Notes: generated by a model from the sequence alone, not told the origin. Positions 1 through 12,188 are shown, numbered from the stretch's first letter. The stretch is 64,000 nucleotides of DNA from Lethocerus indicus (GCA_019843655.1 JACDQD010000007.1:26368365-26432364); one strand, 5' to 3'. Program-made: numbers and translations.

Positions 1-108
1 TTACTATTTACAATGTATATATATGCATTGAATACATGCAAATGTATAGGATATAACTACATTCATTCATTAATAATTTAGTAATGAATTTAATGCTACA
101 TTTTGTTG

Positions 109-109
<1 letters not shown>

Positions 110-158
<49 letters not shown>
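110..158. repeat. (AT)n microsatellite
   Basis: About 24 uninterrupted AT units. Confidence 0.95.
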
Positions 159-163
<5 letters not shown>

Positions 164-255
164 CAAGCTATTTTTAATCATTTATGTCAATATGTTTATA
201 AATCAATATTTAAAATGACGTAAATGAGTGAAAAGGAAATAAATAGTGGTCCGAC

Positions 256-338
256 CTGACACTGCCACCGCCCGGTTGGGCATATTCACTGGGAGCAGCG
301 CTAGATGCCGCCACCACCAGGGTGAACCACAGGAAAAT
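256..338 (-). CDS. Possible single exon of a small secreted protein (partial)
   Basis: On the minus strand a good acceptor (aacttactttcag) is followed by an open frame reading IFLWFTLVVAASSAAPSEYA and then QPGGGSVR before a possible donor GTCAG|gtcgga at 255-254. The hydrophobic stretch ending in small residues looks like a secretory signal sequence, and a short first exon holding only the start codon is common in insect cuticular or secreted peptide genes. I did not find the start exon or other exons. The donor is weak, and the frame also stays open past it to a stop. No family is recognised. Confidence 0.35.
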
Positions 339-2223
339 CTGAAAGTAAGTTTTTGCAAAATGTAATTCGTAATTTCGTTAATATTTCAAGTTGGTAATGC
401 GTGCGACATGCGGTGCCCGACGCTTGTGTGTAACCAATATCCGGTAAACAGTAAAAAAAAAATTTTGTATGCGGCTACATTTTCGAATACATTAGAAAGT
501 AGTCAGGGGGCAGGATCGGCAATCAAAGCTGACGGGATATGGCAGCGAAGATTTGGCAATCCGATGCCCAATGATTATTAGTCTCGAGACGTATTAGATT
601 CGTGTAATGGGAAATGGATTTTTGTCGAGGGTGAAATTTCACGCGGCGGTTTTCCCCCTGCGGTTTGGCCTACCGCCACAGACCGGTTTCGGCCTCTCGC
701 CGTCTTCAGTAGCCGAAACAGGTCCCGGAGCAGGGGGAAAGGTCGGCGAGTGGAAAAACTGGAGCGGAAGAATGGCGGCCGTACTGCAAACTCCCCTTGC
801 CGGGACCCCCCTAATGGGTATCTTAATAGGAAGAGTTTCAACTTCCGGAGTTTAAATTGTCCCGTTGTAATGGCCCTCCGCCGTCAACTAGGTGGGATGC
901 ATCCAACTTTGCACAACTTCTGAACAACACTTGTGAACCGCAAAAAGGAACAATATCGGACTTTACAAGTCCGAAAAGTACTAGGGGATCGCATAACCCA
1001 TAGCTGGACACGCGTGAGGACAAAGAGAGCCCCATTTTGGTTTTTATTATATACAGAGTTACACCACAGCAGACCAAGTAGTAAATACACAAATTCGAAT
1101 TTAATTAAATATTCTACACAAATTTTAAGCGCTATGTAAAGTACGCGTATAAGAAATTATAATTAAGAGAATACGAAATAATTATTTGAACTGACGACCG
1201 ATTGTAAATCGATGCGACAAAGGGCGACTTGAACGCTGCACTTGCTCAGTGAAAAAAGTTGTGAAAAGAATTTAAAATTTTCAATTTAAATACGGCATTC
1301 GCCCCTATCCCGTCTGTAAATTTCCCACAAAAAGGTGGGAAACCCTCGGACTGGCGGCCTCACCGACTGTAGACAGTCTGCTTCTCGGGAATTTTATTGC
1401 GAATTTGCGAATGTACAGTGCTGTATACACAGTGCGCCAGTTAATAATATAGTGTGGCACCATTAGGAATGTGTGTGTATATGCAAGCGCGTGCATGCAT
1501 GCATGTATGATGCGTGTACGATTGGTTGGGACAAAGCTACTTACGATTGAATCTGCCGCGACCAATATTCTTTCCACAACACGGTTACCTAACCGATTGT
1601 ATAAATTGTCTATAAATTTATGACGTTAAAATCAGCCGCAAAAGTAAACCCTGTGATCGTGCTGCGAATGCAATATGGTAGGAGGAATGGGTTCGAAATT
1701 TTACGGGGGGTAAAGTGGAGTTGGTGGCGGTTTGCGGCGTGCACAATTGCGAGAGTTCGAGGTATGAAAATTGGTTTCTGCGAAAATGATAAATCTGATC
1801 TTACCAGGATTGTCGGTGACATGACCGGTGTGTCAGTGCGAGCGCTACCCCCGGTGATCCAGTTATAAGGTGGGCTCCCCCCTCCCCCTTTAAAAGCCCG
1901 TAATGGGAGGGGGCGCCGTTCCACATTGTCGTTAATGGGCAGAGGGCCTGCACGAATTGTTACGACCTTGGCCGCTGTTAACGAATCGCCGCGTTTTATT
2001 CGATTGACTTTGACACACTCTCTCCCTCTCACTCCCTCCCTTTTGTTCTGTTCGAGGGCCCCGGGTACATCCTCCTTCCGCGAGAGAGGGGCCTTCCTCC
2101 TGTTGGGCAATATTGGGCAACGTATCGCTTTACATTTCCTGGAACTGAAAAATAAGTTAATACAATGTTAATGTAAATAATACACTCGAGGAAGTATAAG
2201 ATAGATAGATAGACTCTTTTATT
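339..2223. other. Intergenic sequence, nothing assigned
   Basis: Apart from the foldback scrap at 677-722, I see mixed-composition sequence with a few short frames, none with recognisable protein signal. A GC-richer block at 1610-2110 has open frames on both strands but no family match. Confidence 0.5.
677..722 (+). repeat. Foldback-family fragment (left-arm core)
   Basis: It contains GACCGGTTTCGGCC followed by the CTCGCC.TCTTCAGTAGC motif shared with the foldback copies elsewhere in the window. Confidence 0.6.
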
Positions 2224-2252
2224 TCAGACCACAAAACAGGTATTCTAAATTA
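2224..2252 (+). repeat. Foldback-family terminal fragment
   Basis: CAGACCACAAAACAGGTATT is the outer end of the foldback family. It lies immediately before the 70-bp tandem array, so the array may have grown inside or beside such an element. Confidence 0.6.
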
Positions 2253-2268
2253 ACTAAAAGTTTATTTG

Positions 2269-2912
2269 CGCCGATAAACTAGCGCCCCCTGAGGGTGGTG
2301 CGGAAATGTACTTAACTAACGTTCGTTGAGTGAACATGCAACGATAAACTAGCGCCCCCTCAGGGTGGTGCGGAGATGTACTTAACTAAAGTTCGTTCAT
2401 TGCACGCGTACCGATAAACTAGCGCCCCCTGAGGGTGGTGCGGAAATGTACTCAACTAAAGTTCGTTGGGTTCACTTGCGCCGATAAATTAGCGCCCCCT
2501 GAGGGTGGTGCGGAAATGTACTTAACTAAAGTTCGTTGGGTTCACTTGTACCGATAAACTAGCGCCCCCTGAGGGTGGTGCGGAAATGTACTTAACTAAA
2601 GTTCGTTGGGTTCACTTGTACCGATAAACTAGCGCCCCCTGAGGGTGGTGCGGAAATGTACTTAACTAAAGTTCGTTGGGTTCACTTGTACCGATAAACT
2701 AGCGCCCCCTGAGGGTGGTGCGGAAATGTACTTAACTAAAGTTCGTTGGGTTCACTTGTACCGATAAACTAGCGCCCCCTCAGGGTGGTGCGGGAATGTA
2801 CTTAACTAAAGTTCGTTGGGTTCACTTGTACCGATAAACTAGCTCCCCCCTGAGGGTGGTGCGGAAATGTACTCAACTAAAGTTCGTTGGGTTCACTTGC
2901 GCCGATAAACTG
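2269..2912 (+). repeat. 70-bp tandem array (about nine copies) with a CTCF-like core
   Basis: The unit begins CCGATAAACTAGCGCCCCCT and repeats every 70 bp, with cores at 2281, 2351, 2421, 2491, 2561, 2631, 2701, 2771 and 2841, then a partial copy. Copies 5 to 8 are nearly identical; the outer ones differ, mainly in the last 15 bases. The reverse strand of most units contains CAGGGGGCGCTA, the strong half of the CTCF consensus. There is no coding potential. Confidence 0.95.
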
Positions 2913-4379
2913 GCAAGGTAAAAGAATTAACCCCCGGTGATGATACTTTTACGGCTATTTTTTAGTTTACGGACTTTTCTCGCTGTATTTTTGAATATCA
3001 CCAAAAAAAATTAAAGATAAAATTCCTTTGCGAAAACTTTAATCGATAACCGCTTATTTTTTTTTAGGGAATATACTACTACTTTTTCCAACAATTTATC
3101 TGCTATAATATTAATTTTCTGGACAAGGAATAAAATTTATTATAGATTTGTTGTTTCTGCCCCCTCTCGCTGGAGACAGTCAAGTGACAGTAACCAGAAA
3201 AACATCCAAACTAATAAAATTTATCTTCTTAATTGATCACATAGCGAATTCAATTTCTACCGAACTTTTAGGAGAAATAAATTGTTTTTAATTTACACAT
3301 TTTCCTGTAGGTTATAAATATCGTAGAGTACAATGCCAATCTGCCGTTTAACAAATAAATTATCTGGGAGCAGTACTAAAATCGGAGTTTTTCACTTAAA
3401 TTCGTTGGACAGCCCAACTGGGATAGATAAGGCGTACGTAACTCATCTTGTTGGAGGAAGTTAAAGTTAAAATAGCCCGTTTTGCAAGTGACGGCGTGAT
3501 TGGACCGCGAAATTGCTCCGGAATTGCCGGCACAAGTCAGAATTGTTGGAGAGGGGAAAAAATTACTTCCAGTCCCACCGCCAGTTTACACCGCGAGACG
3601 ACGTAAAAGAATACCTATTTTCATAGTGAAAATTAGAAGAGCGGACTTGGGCGGAGCGGTTTTCCGCACTCTCAGCCAGCGCGTGTCAGTTGGGCGATCG
3701 GAGAAAAAATCTATTTATAGCGCCACTTGAGCAATTCTCTTTTTATATACTTAATTAGGCCACTTAATTTATTAGTAATAGTATCGATGAAAAGGTCGAG
3801 TGATGATAACTGTTATGTGACACAAGACTGCGGTATTGTGGAGAAGGATTCAACTTTTTAAACCCAATATACAAACATAAAATATAAAGAATCAGCCTAT
3901 GAGCTTGCCACAGTTGTAATCAAAAATGTAAAATTTCAACAGTGCAGAAAATATAAAGAACAGTCTTAACTGTTCGTTCCTTGATTACAATAATTTGTGA
4001 ATATAAGTTGATATATAAACTTCAAAATAATTTCATTTAGATGTTTTTAACATCACGATCAGAGTTGAAACCCCAGATTATCTCTATAAAGTAAATAGTA
4101 TATTGAAAATAGTGCAAATATAAACCACCTATTCAAACAGGAAGAAACATCATAAACGGTAATCTTAGATTCAATCAATATGAAAATATTGAAAAAGAGG
4201 AAATAATTTAGAAGAGTTGCCCTGGAAAGGAACAAGAAAAAACGACAATTTTGTTTTTTCGAAAATTATCGCCGATCGATCCCATATTCCACCCGCAAGT
4301 GTACCACAGTGAGTTGTTACACTTGCCCTATGAACCGCGGGTTAATCAAAAAATCGAAAATTTGGTTTTTTAATTAATC
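2913..4379. other. AT-rich intergenic sequence, nothing assigned
   Basis: No coding, RNA or transposon structure was recognised. One 76-codon frame at 3500-3730 has no family resemblance. Confidence 0.5.
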
Positions 4380-5330
4380 TTCGGCAATTCGATTTTGCGT
4401 CTAAAAACGGCACTTTTTAGCCGATTTCGAGCCTAAAACTGCACAATCGGGCCGTTTTTTCGCCTAAAACCGCATACTTGGGCCGATTTTACGCCTACAA
4501 CGCGGGATTTGCCTGATTTTTCGCCTATAAACGGCAGTATTTAGCAGATTTGTAAACTAAAACCGCAGTATTTAGCAGATTTGTAAACTAAAACCGCAGT
4601 ATTTAGCAGATTTTTAAACTAAAACCGCATTTTCGGCAGATTTTGCTCCTTAAACTCCACTTTGGACCGATTTTTCGCCTCCAAGCCGCACTTTTAGGCC
4701 GATTATTCGCCTAAAAACCTCATTTGTGGGCCGATTTTACGCCCCGAAAATGCTGTTTTTAGGGCCAAAAATAGCATTTTTTGACGCAAAATTGGCCCAA
4801 AAATGCGGTTTTTAAACCTAAAGATGGCATTTTTACACGCAAAATTGGCCCAAAAATGGCTTTTTTGGTCGCAAAATTGGCTCACAAATGCTATTTCTAG
4901 GCGCAAAAATGGCACTTTTAGAAGCAAAATTGGCCCAAAAATGGGGTTTTTAGAAGCAAAATTGGCCCAAAAATCCGGTTATTAGGCACAGAAATGGTAT
5001 TTTTAGACTCAAAATTGACCCAAAAATGCGGTTTTTAGACCCAAAAATGGCATTTTTAGACGAAAAATTGGCCCGAAAATGCGGTTTTTAAACCTAAAAA
5101 TGGTATTTTAGACGCAAAATTGGCTCGAAAAAAACTGTTTTATTGCCCTAAAATGGCATTTTCAGACGTAAAATTGGCCCGAAAATGCGGTTTTTAAGCC
5201 CAAAAATGGCATTTTTAGACGCAAAATTGGCACGAAAATGCTGTCTTTGGGCCCAGAAATGGAATTTTTAGCCGCAATATTGAAACGAAAATGCCTTTTT
5301 AGCTACAAAAATGGAATTTTTGTCGGCACC
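4380..5330. repeat. Degenerate minisatellite in two opposed halves
   Basis: From about 4740 onward a diverged unit of about 30/60 bp repeats around AAAATGGCATTTTTAGACGC then AAAATTGGCCC. From about 4380 to 4740 the repeats are the reverse complement of that theme (AAAACCGCA, GGGCCGATTTT, CGCCTAAAA). Short open frames here are by-products of the periodicity. Confidence 0.85.
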
Positions 5331-7448
5331 TTTCCCAAAAGGGCCCTCCAGTTCGGATCCAGAATCGCCAACCCGAAGGAAAAAGGACACGAAACTTGCG
5401 ATAGATTAAATAAAACCGGTCTGTGAATATACCGGGTTCTAATAAAATAAATATCGAAACAGCTGTTCTAAATTATTTATTTACAAATACAAATATTTTT
5501 CCATATAAAAAATAGTTCAGTATCGTCTAATACCACAGTAGACACGCGTCTACACGCTCTTTAGAGCTAGTCTTAACATTTTTAGTGTTCTTATGCAGCA
5601 TAAGAAGTAGATCTTTAATTCCTTTTATATTATAAATCCATAGAACTAAAGGTGGAATATAAAACTAAGAAAAGAAGTACAAAACTTCAGGCACTCACTA
5701 ATCAGTAGGAATTTTTAATCCTTTCAAAATAAAATTTGTATACTTGATCTGCCAATATAGCAAAATTAGTATGAAGTAATAAATAATAAATATGTCACAT
5801 CATGCAATATAGTATTTTCAATTTTCAGTTTACTGTAGAAGCCTGTGCCTATTTTAAATAATTGATATAATTAATATTAATTCGTTAATTATTAATTAAA
5901 ACTAAATTGTTAAAATTCGAGCCATCCGTAAAGAAAATGTTTTCTTATTCTTCTCTTTTAAAAGCAGAGGAATAGCCTGAATTAATGGAGGTTTTATTCC
6001 CACGTGCATAAATGCACTTATCATAAAAATTAAATGGATATCCAAATATTGTGCATTAATTTATATTAGGAGGCAATACATACAATATAGCAAGAAAGTG
6101 ACATAACTGAAAATATCAATGAGTATTTCATAAGCTCCCAAATGCTTTTCATAATAATAATTTTGTTAACAAATAGTTAATAACCTTCTTAGTGAGTGAA
6201 TACGTTTTATTATAGTTGATATATTTATTTTTGATTTTATTATATACATAAAATAGAAAATATAAATATCAATTTATGAATAATTCAGTTTTTTATTAGG
6301 GAAATGGTACAAAGAGAATACCGCCTAATTCATATTGAACATATAATTCGTCTTGTACCACAGCATGAATATAAATATATAATTAATACTCTTATTAATA
6401 TTTCTGGTGTGCATGGTAATATTTTCAAATATTTATATGCGGCAAATGATTTTCAAATGTTCTTTCCCAGAGTTTAGTTATATGAGATGAACATGCGCAC
6501 AAGGGGTATATTTATTGAAAAATTGGTAATTATTAAATTGAGGTTTTCGGTTGAAAGAGTAACAAGCTTCAGAGTTGTTATATTCGAACTTAGTCATCAG
6601 TTTATCTCACCTATGCGGATGCACCCGTGAAGCAACATTATTCTGTATTGTAATAATTATTTACCGACGAATAAAATTGTCGCAATTCTGGATTATAGTA
6701 TCCTATTTTATTCATCCCTCCACTACTTTTAAGACGTATCTTACTTAAGTATTGATATATGTATCTTACCAGTATTGACATGTTCCAATGTTTATCGAAT
6801 GTCGTTTTTATGAGAAATGAATCTAAATAAGTAACGGACACGATTAAACGTTTGACGTTACTGACGATGGCGGGTAACCGAAGTCTGTTGAGTTTAAGTC
6901 GAGTGGACGATCTGTTTTTTTGTGCTTCAATCTTCATTTTACAGCGTCTCAAAATCACTCATCCGAGTTTTTTTTATTGACAACCTGTTTAGCGGTTGAT
7001 ATCATCAGCTTGTGGATAATAAACAAATCGCGAGAGAAGTGATACTCCAAATCGTCCGGAAACAGAAAATAAAGCGATGCCACAAATAAAGCGCGAGCTT
7101 CGCGGTAGGAAACAAAGTTAACGAAGTCGCCCTTATGCCATAGGCCGCTGGTATAACGGATGTTGCAATTAACACTAGTTGTGTCGTGTCTTGAGCACGG
7201 TATCGTTCAGTGGCCGGCGACCGCACTTAAGTACTTTTTGCATTCTGTCGGTGTCTCGTTTAGGTAACAATGAGTTACACGCGCCAACAAGTTTTTTGTT
7301 TTTATCACGTACTTGTAAGTCTCATCAGATTAGTGAAACTCAACAATTAATAATCTTCGGATAATGTCAAGAATGGCCGGCGACAAGCCAAGTAATCCGA
7401 ATTAGCGCTGCCGGCGCCGAGCGAATAAATTTTTACGAGACGTGCGGA
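5331..7448. other. AT-rich intergenic sequence, nothing assigned
   Basis: No gene was recognised. The 106-codon minus-strand frame at 6958-6638 is the longest; it has no splice context or known motif and is most likely chance. Confidence 0.5.
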
Positions 7449-7799
7449 GGACAAAGTCTTAAGGACAAAGTCTTAAGGACAAAGTCTTAAGGACAAAGTC
7501 TTAAGGACAAAGTCTTAAGGACAAAGTCTTAAGGACAAAGTCAGATCTTAAGGACAAAGTCTTAAGGACAAAGTCTTAAGGACAAAGTCTTAAGGACAAA
7601 GTCTTAAGGACAAAGTCTTAAGGACAAAGTCTTAAGGACAAAGTCTTAAGGACAAAGTCTTAAGGACAAAGTCTTAAGGACAAAGTCTTAAGGACAAAGT
7701 CTTAAGGACAAAGTCTTAAGGACAAAGTCTTAGGGACAAAGTCTTAAGGACAAAGTCTTAAGGACAAAGTCTTAAGGACAAAGTCTTAAGGACAAAGTC
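7449..7799 (+). repeat. 14-bp tandem array (about 25 copies)
   Basis: The unit GGACAAAGTCTTAA repeats nearly perfectly, with one short disruption near 7541-7550 and one G substitution near 7732. There are no spacers, so it is not a CRISPR array. The near identity suggests recent expansion. Confidence 0.97.
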
Positions 7800-8049
7800 C
7801 TCTTTCCCCCCTCCCCCCCGGACATCTTAAATATCCCTTCTGTGCGGCGGTATGATTAGATTTTCAAAGCATTACAATATCCTACTGTTTTGGGATTGGA
7901 AACTGCAGGTAAACACTGTTCTTACCAAAACAACATTACGCCGTCTTACCGGTACAGTGACTACTGTTAATTGTACTTATTGCGAGAAAATAATTGTAAT
8001 TGTAACACTCGATTTTAATTCACATTTTTCTTCACTGTCCGACAGTTAT

Positions 8050-8445
8050 TTTTTTTATTTTATTAACCTTTTTTATTTTGTACAATCAACTTTGAATGTG
8101 CAACTTGTACTTGTCAGTACAAGTGCTGACAAGTATTTTTTTTCACATGTATTTCGTGATAAAAGGAACCGCCCAAAGATGGCACTTTTCACACAAGAAC
8201 AATTCTAAGGGCTAAGAAGGTCTCTAGGCCGACGCGGGGGGCAGGATAATGGATGACCCATTAAGAGAGGAAAGGGACTGAACGAGTGGATTAGGATGAG
8301 GGGAAAGGCGGGAGTGGAACTTCAGGAACCGGGATTTTGCGACTTCGTCGACTGTCGGTATGTTGAGGTCATGGTGGATTGTGCTGTTAGAAACATACCC
8401 GGGGGGAGCATTAAGGATGGTATGAAGGACTTTTGACTGGACGAG
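8050..8445 (-). mobile_element. LINE-tail element copy (minus)
   Basis: The 3' end lies at the left, with a T-rich tract then the reverse complement of GTTGATTGTACAAAATAAAA. The rest matches the other LINE-tail copies, including the reverse complement of the GCTCCCCCCGGGTATGTTTC block. Its encoding strand resembles the C-terminus of non-LTR reverse transcriptases. Confidence 0.8.
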
Positions 8446-8907
8446 ATCAAATCAAGGGACAAAGAAGCTGCAGGTACCGTAATCTCTGGGATATTTCATG
8501 CTTTCAGGTTTCAAACAGTTTCAATGCGGAAAGAACCCAAGCCGCCCCCGCTTGTGCCTCTGCAGGTGTTCAAAGACCTAATCTCCCTCCCATCACCCCG
8601 CGAAGACTACCTGCACAGGGACAAAGGCATCACCATAGGGGGCTACAGCTCAAAAGGGCCTTTTTTATAGAAGCCAATTAATATTTATAAATTACGATCG
8701 AAGCTACAGCGTCAAATTTAATGTCTCTAAAGAGACCAGACACAGGCAGAGAATAATTCGACCGCATTAGAAAACTTCTGCAAATGAAAACCCAGTAATA
8801 TTACCTAGTTTTTTTCATAAAATAACGCCGAGTACTGTAAAATCTGTGTCAATTAAAAATTCGTAATAGTAAGAAAAAAGTAATTTAAGATTATCGGTAT
8901 TTATTCG

Positions 8908-9190
8908 TCTTTTGCTAGACCGGTTTCGGCCGCTCGCCATCTTCAGTAGCGGTGTCAGAGTCACTTTGGAGGTTTCTCGGTCAGCATCCTCACTGCACTG
9001 TGACTGTGTCACTTGTACTGTTGAGGACGCCCGAAAAGACATCCAAAGTGACCGACACCGCTACTGAAGATGGCGAGCGGTCGAAACCCGTCTGGCAACA
9101 GACCAAACCGGCGAGAGGAGACAGAAACAGGCGAAATCTACGGTATTCCAACCCCTCGCAGACCATAAGACAGGGTATTCTAAACTATCT
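8908..9190. mobile_element. Foldback hairpin element copy
   Basis: The left arm TTTGCTAGACCGGTTTCGGC and the right arm GCCGAAACC-like core (slightly mutated) flank a loop with the TGCACTGT and GTACTGTTGAGGA motifs. The right outer end (CAGACCATAAGACAGGGTAT) is a variant of the family terminus. Confidence 0.85.
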
Positions 9191-10087
9191 ACTATTTATA
9201 TTTCTAAGCACGAGCATTAATTTTATTCCCTACTAACTCCCGGTAATTTAGGTATTGATTTTGGCGTCAGGAGCATTGCTGCAGACAAAATACTCTAATC
9301 GAAATACAATTCGATTTATCAAATAATACAAAGTACTATTACGAAATAATTGTATAAATTGTTGTAGTACTGCGCCTGTCGTGGCAAATAGAAATATTTC
9401 ATCTCGAAAAAAACCCCGGATATGCTACCGTCCGATCAATTAAAACCTAAAAAGGTGTTGGCAACCTCGTTCCTGTAACGGGGAATTGAAAAAGAAATAA
9501 TAACTAGGGCGGAGCTTGACAATATTTGCATTTATTATTGGCGGAAATATGCGAGAGGGAACGGTCCTCGTTAGTGGACCGATTGCGCACCATCATCACC
9601 TCGTCCGCAATTTTCTTCTGCTGGAGACTGGCGAAGGAATTCGATATTCTGAGATTGGCACTATATATGGGCCGAGGCGCGGTGTCCGCGGCCATCCACC
9701 AAATGACTCAAGGGGTCTCTGACTCAGAGGGACACATACCCTTTCCTCCCCGGTTTTTTTTCCCTTCCAAGAACTTTAAGTGTTGTGGAATACATCCGGT
9801 GAGTTTGTAATCGACGATTTCGTCTTTCATTTATGACCGGCGTCCCGGTAACACTGAACTGAAACCGATAACTACTTGCTAACGGCGGCATACTAATTAT
9901 CACAGTTCTTCCCCCATACATCCCATAAGTAAGTTCACTAAACTAGCCCACTTTAATAAGCCCAGTCACTAATCGTCAAAACCATCCAATCTGCGTTAAA
10001 ATGGCCGTAAAATGTGACCGAATTTTTGCGGCCACCAATCGTCATAAATTCATGAAATCATTTTCATGAATACACTGAACGTTTAAA

Positions 10088-10151
<64 letters not shown>

Positions 10152-10617
10152 CAGGAAAATATCCAGTTGTAAAAGCACTAGCCCGAGATCAGCTCTTGCT
10201 GATATAAGAAAACGGAGGTTGAAATTTCTGCTTTTCTGCTTTCGCTTCGCAGAATGATCTACGATCAGGAGGTAAGCCCCGGAGTGGTTTGAACTTGTAT
10301 AAATTGCGTTGAGTGGAGGATTCCAGAATTTAAATGGAACCGGCCAATATTTTACATATTTTATTTACGCCATATTTCTCTAAGACAGCGTTGCTAAAAA
10401 TAAATTCCGATATTCTAAGATCAGGAAATGCCAGACCTGACCGTTACAAGAAAAATGTTTAAAGATACCCATTTTTATTTATTACGCGCGGATTAAGCAA
10501 TTTATATAGATTTTTAAATAAATTATTTTTCAACAAAAATTAAAATAACGACGATATAATAATTAATAATTTAAATTAATAAAATCCCTGCGACTAAAAT
10601 TTCATTATAACCCCAGG
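9191..10617. other. Intergenic sequence upstream of SMOC, nothing assigned
   Basis: Only the (AT)n run at 10092-10150 stands out. Short frames near 9504-9921 lie on both strands and show no domain. Confidence 0.5.
10092..10150. repeat. (AT)n microsatellite
   Basis: About 29 TA units. Confidence 0.95.
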
Positions 10618-10775
10618 GACGGTTTAAACACCATAGGCCTAGAGATCTTCTATAACCCGGATAAACGTCAAAAGTTTCATAATTGGTTGGCTTCATTATT
10701 CAAAGAAACGAGCTATAGAAAAAGAAACCATTTTGTACTTATAACTATAAAGGTTGATTGTAAAATAAATAAAGT
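10618..10775 (+). mobile_element. LINE-tail 3' fragment
   Basis: It shares the AGGCCTAGAGATCTTCT and GTCAAAAGTTTCAT blocks with the copies at 38.8 and 52.0 kb and ends with GTTGATTGTAAAATAAATAA. Confidence 0.65.
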
Positions 10776-11239
10776 TTGCCACAACCTATACCTTTCGGAA
10801 AGTTACACCAACCCTCTTACCGACTGTTTACAGGGGCTATTTGTGTTTTTAATACACAGCGGAGTTCTGAATACACAAGCGCGTGTACAACTCTGAACCC
10901 TGGTCAACACAATATTATTTAGTATTTAGCATTTAGCCGGGCTTGAATTCGAATCGTCAAATTGTACGACATTAGTGTTTCTAAATAGCCCAATTGGCCG
11001 CAGTTCTAGAATACAGGCGGCGGTCCAAACGGAAGTTAGCGACGTCCATTGCTAACTAACGTCGCTAAGATGTCCCCAAGGGGGGCGGGGCGACCTCCCC
11101 GTCAGAGTGGAGTATCAGCTTGTTCAGCTGGTAAAAAGTGGGCCCTCTAGGAGGAGGAGGAGGAGGAGGAGGAGGCGGTGCACACGGATACCTTAGAAAC
11201 CAAAAATCACCAAGACAACCCAGATATTACAATCGGAAC

Positions 11240-11525
11240 TCCTTCCAACCGTCCTCAATGCTCCCCACGGTATGAGTTCCAACCATACTCTTCACCATGA
11301 CCTCAACATACCTGCAGTCGACAGAGAGCGTAGATTTCGCGTGTTTCTGTCTCCTCTCGCTGATTCGGTCTTTTGCTATACCAGTACAAGCGGCGGTGAC
11401 AGTGCAGTGAGGATGACCAGAAAACATCCAAAGTGCCAAAGTGACTAACACCGCTACTGAAGATGGCGAACGGCCGAAACCGGTCTAGCAAAAGACCAAG
11501 CCAGCGAGAGGAGACAGAAACACAC
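11240..11525 (+). mobile_element. LINE-tail fragment abutting a foldback copy
   Basis: Bases 11240-11325 hold the LINE motif CATGACCTCAACATACC.GCAGTCGAC. From about 11328 a foldback copy follows: outer left arm, a deleted left core, the loop and a full right arm (CCGAAACCGGTCTAGCAAAA). The direct junction suggests nested insertion. A short (AGG)n lies just upstream at 11152-11173. Confidence 0.75.
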
Positions 11526-11819
11526 TTATGTACATCATTTCAACACATAAGATTGTATATTGTGCCATAAAAAATGTTCAAAAAAAAAGTAGCGAACTCG
11601 AAGTAACGCGGGTCTAGTAATATGTTGCCGTTTTCGACTTCAGATTAAGCTCCTAGAGAGACTCGATAAGTCCGTACTACAGCCGTTATTGTACACAAAT
11701 CCATTGCTCCTATGAGATGTACCGATTGTTTATTGTGGAATAAATAAAAAAAATATAGGGATACCGAGACTGTTAATACTGTTTAACTCTGAGAGCGTTA
11801 TAGCCGTCGGGGGTTGATT

Positions 11820-12188
11820 GTCCGGCTAGGGGTGGGTTAACAGTGGTAGGGGAGTGTTAGTGCGTGCGCGTGTGTGGTGGTGGTGGTGGTGGTGGTGGTG
11901 GTGGACGTGGCCCAACAGTGGGACGGCCATCGCAGCTCAGTGGCCATGTAGCTCCCTTCAGTCTCTCACACGCTCGCTCTTCCGTCGGCTCCGTCTGCAA
12001 TAATATCACTCCCTCTCATCGTCGGCGCTCGTCTCTTCTCCCTCCATCCATCCCTCTCACCCTCCCTCCCTCCCTCCCTCTGGCACTCTCTCTCTCTATC
12101 TATCTATCCATCTCTCTTTCTCCGCGCCCGTATCCTTGGCGACATAGTGTTTTGTGCCGCGCGGGGTGTTTCTCAGTGACCGCTCGTC
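11820..12188 (+). promoter_or_regulatory. Probable promoter/5' UTR region of the SMOC-like gene
   Basis: This stretch sits directly upstream of the signal-peptide ATG and is more GC-rich than its surroundings. It holds a (GTG)n run at about 11876-11904 and long CT-rich tracts at 12000-12120, common in insect 5' UTRs. A TCAGT initiator-like pentamer lies at 11958-11962. I see no clear TATA box. The transcription start is inferred, not visible. Confidence 0.4.

Noticed and set aside
1610..2110. 166-codon minus-strand frame as a gene
   Set aside because: It is overlapped by comparable frames on the other strand, has no motif or splice context, and its composition is non-coding.
2269..2912. CRISPR or centromeric satellite
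   Set aside because: The 70-bp units have no unique spacers, and nine copies beside gene-bearing DNA do not suggest a centromere.
6638..6958. 106-codon minus-strand frame as a gene
   Set aside because: It matches no known family, has no signal sequence or supporting exons, and lies in AT-rich intergenic DNA.
7449..7799. CRISPR array
   Set aside because: Units are contiguous 14-mers with no spacers, and the genome is eukaryotic.
8908..9190. Loop inversion in foldback copies as a sign of active flipping
   Set aside because: The arms are symmetric, so the loop appearing in either direction only reports insertion orientation.
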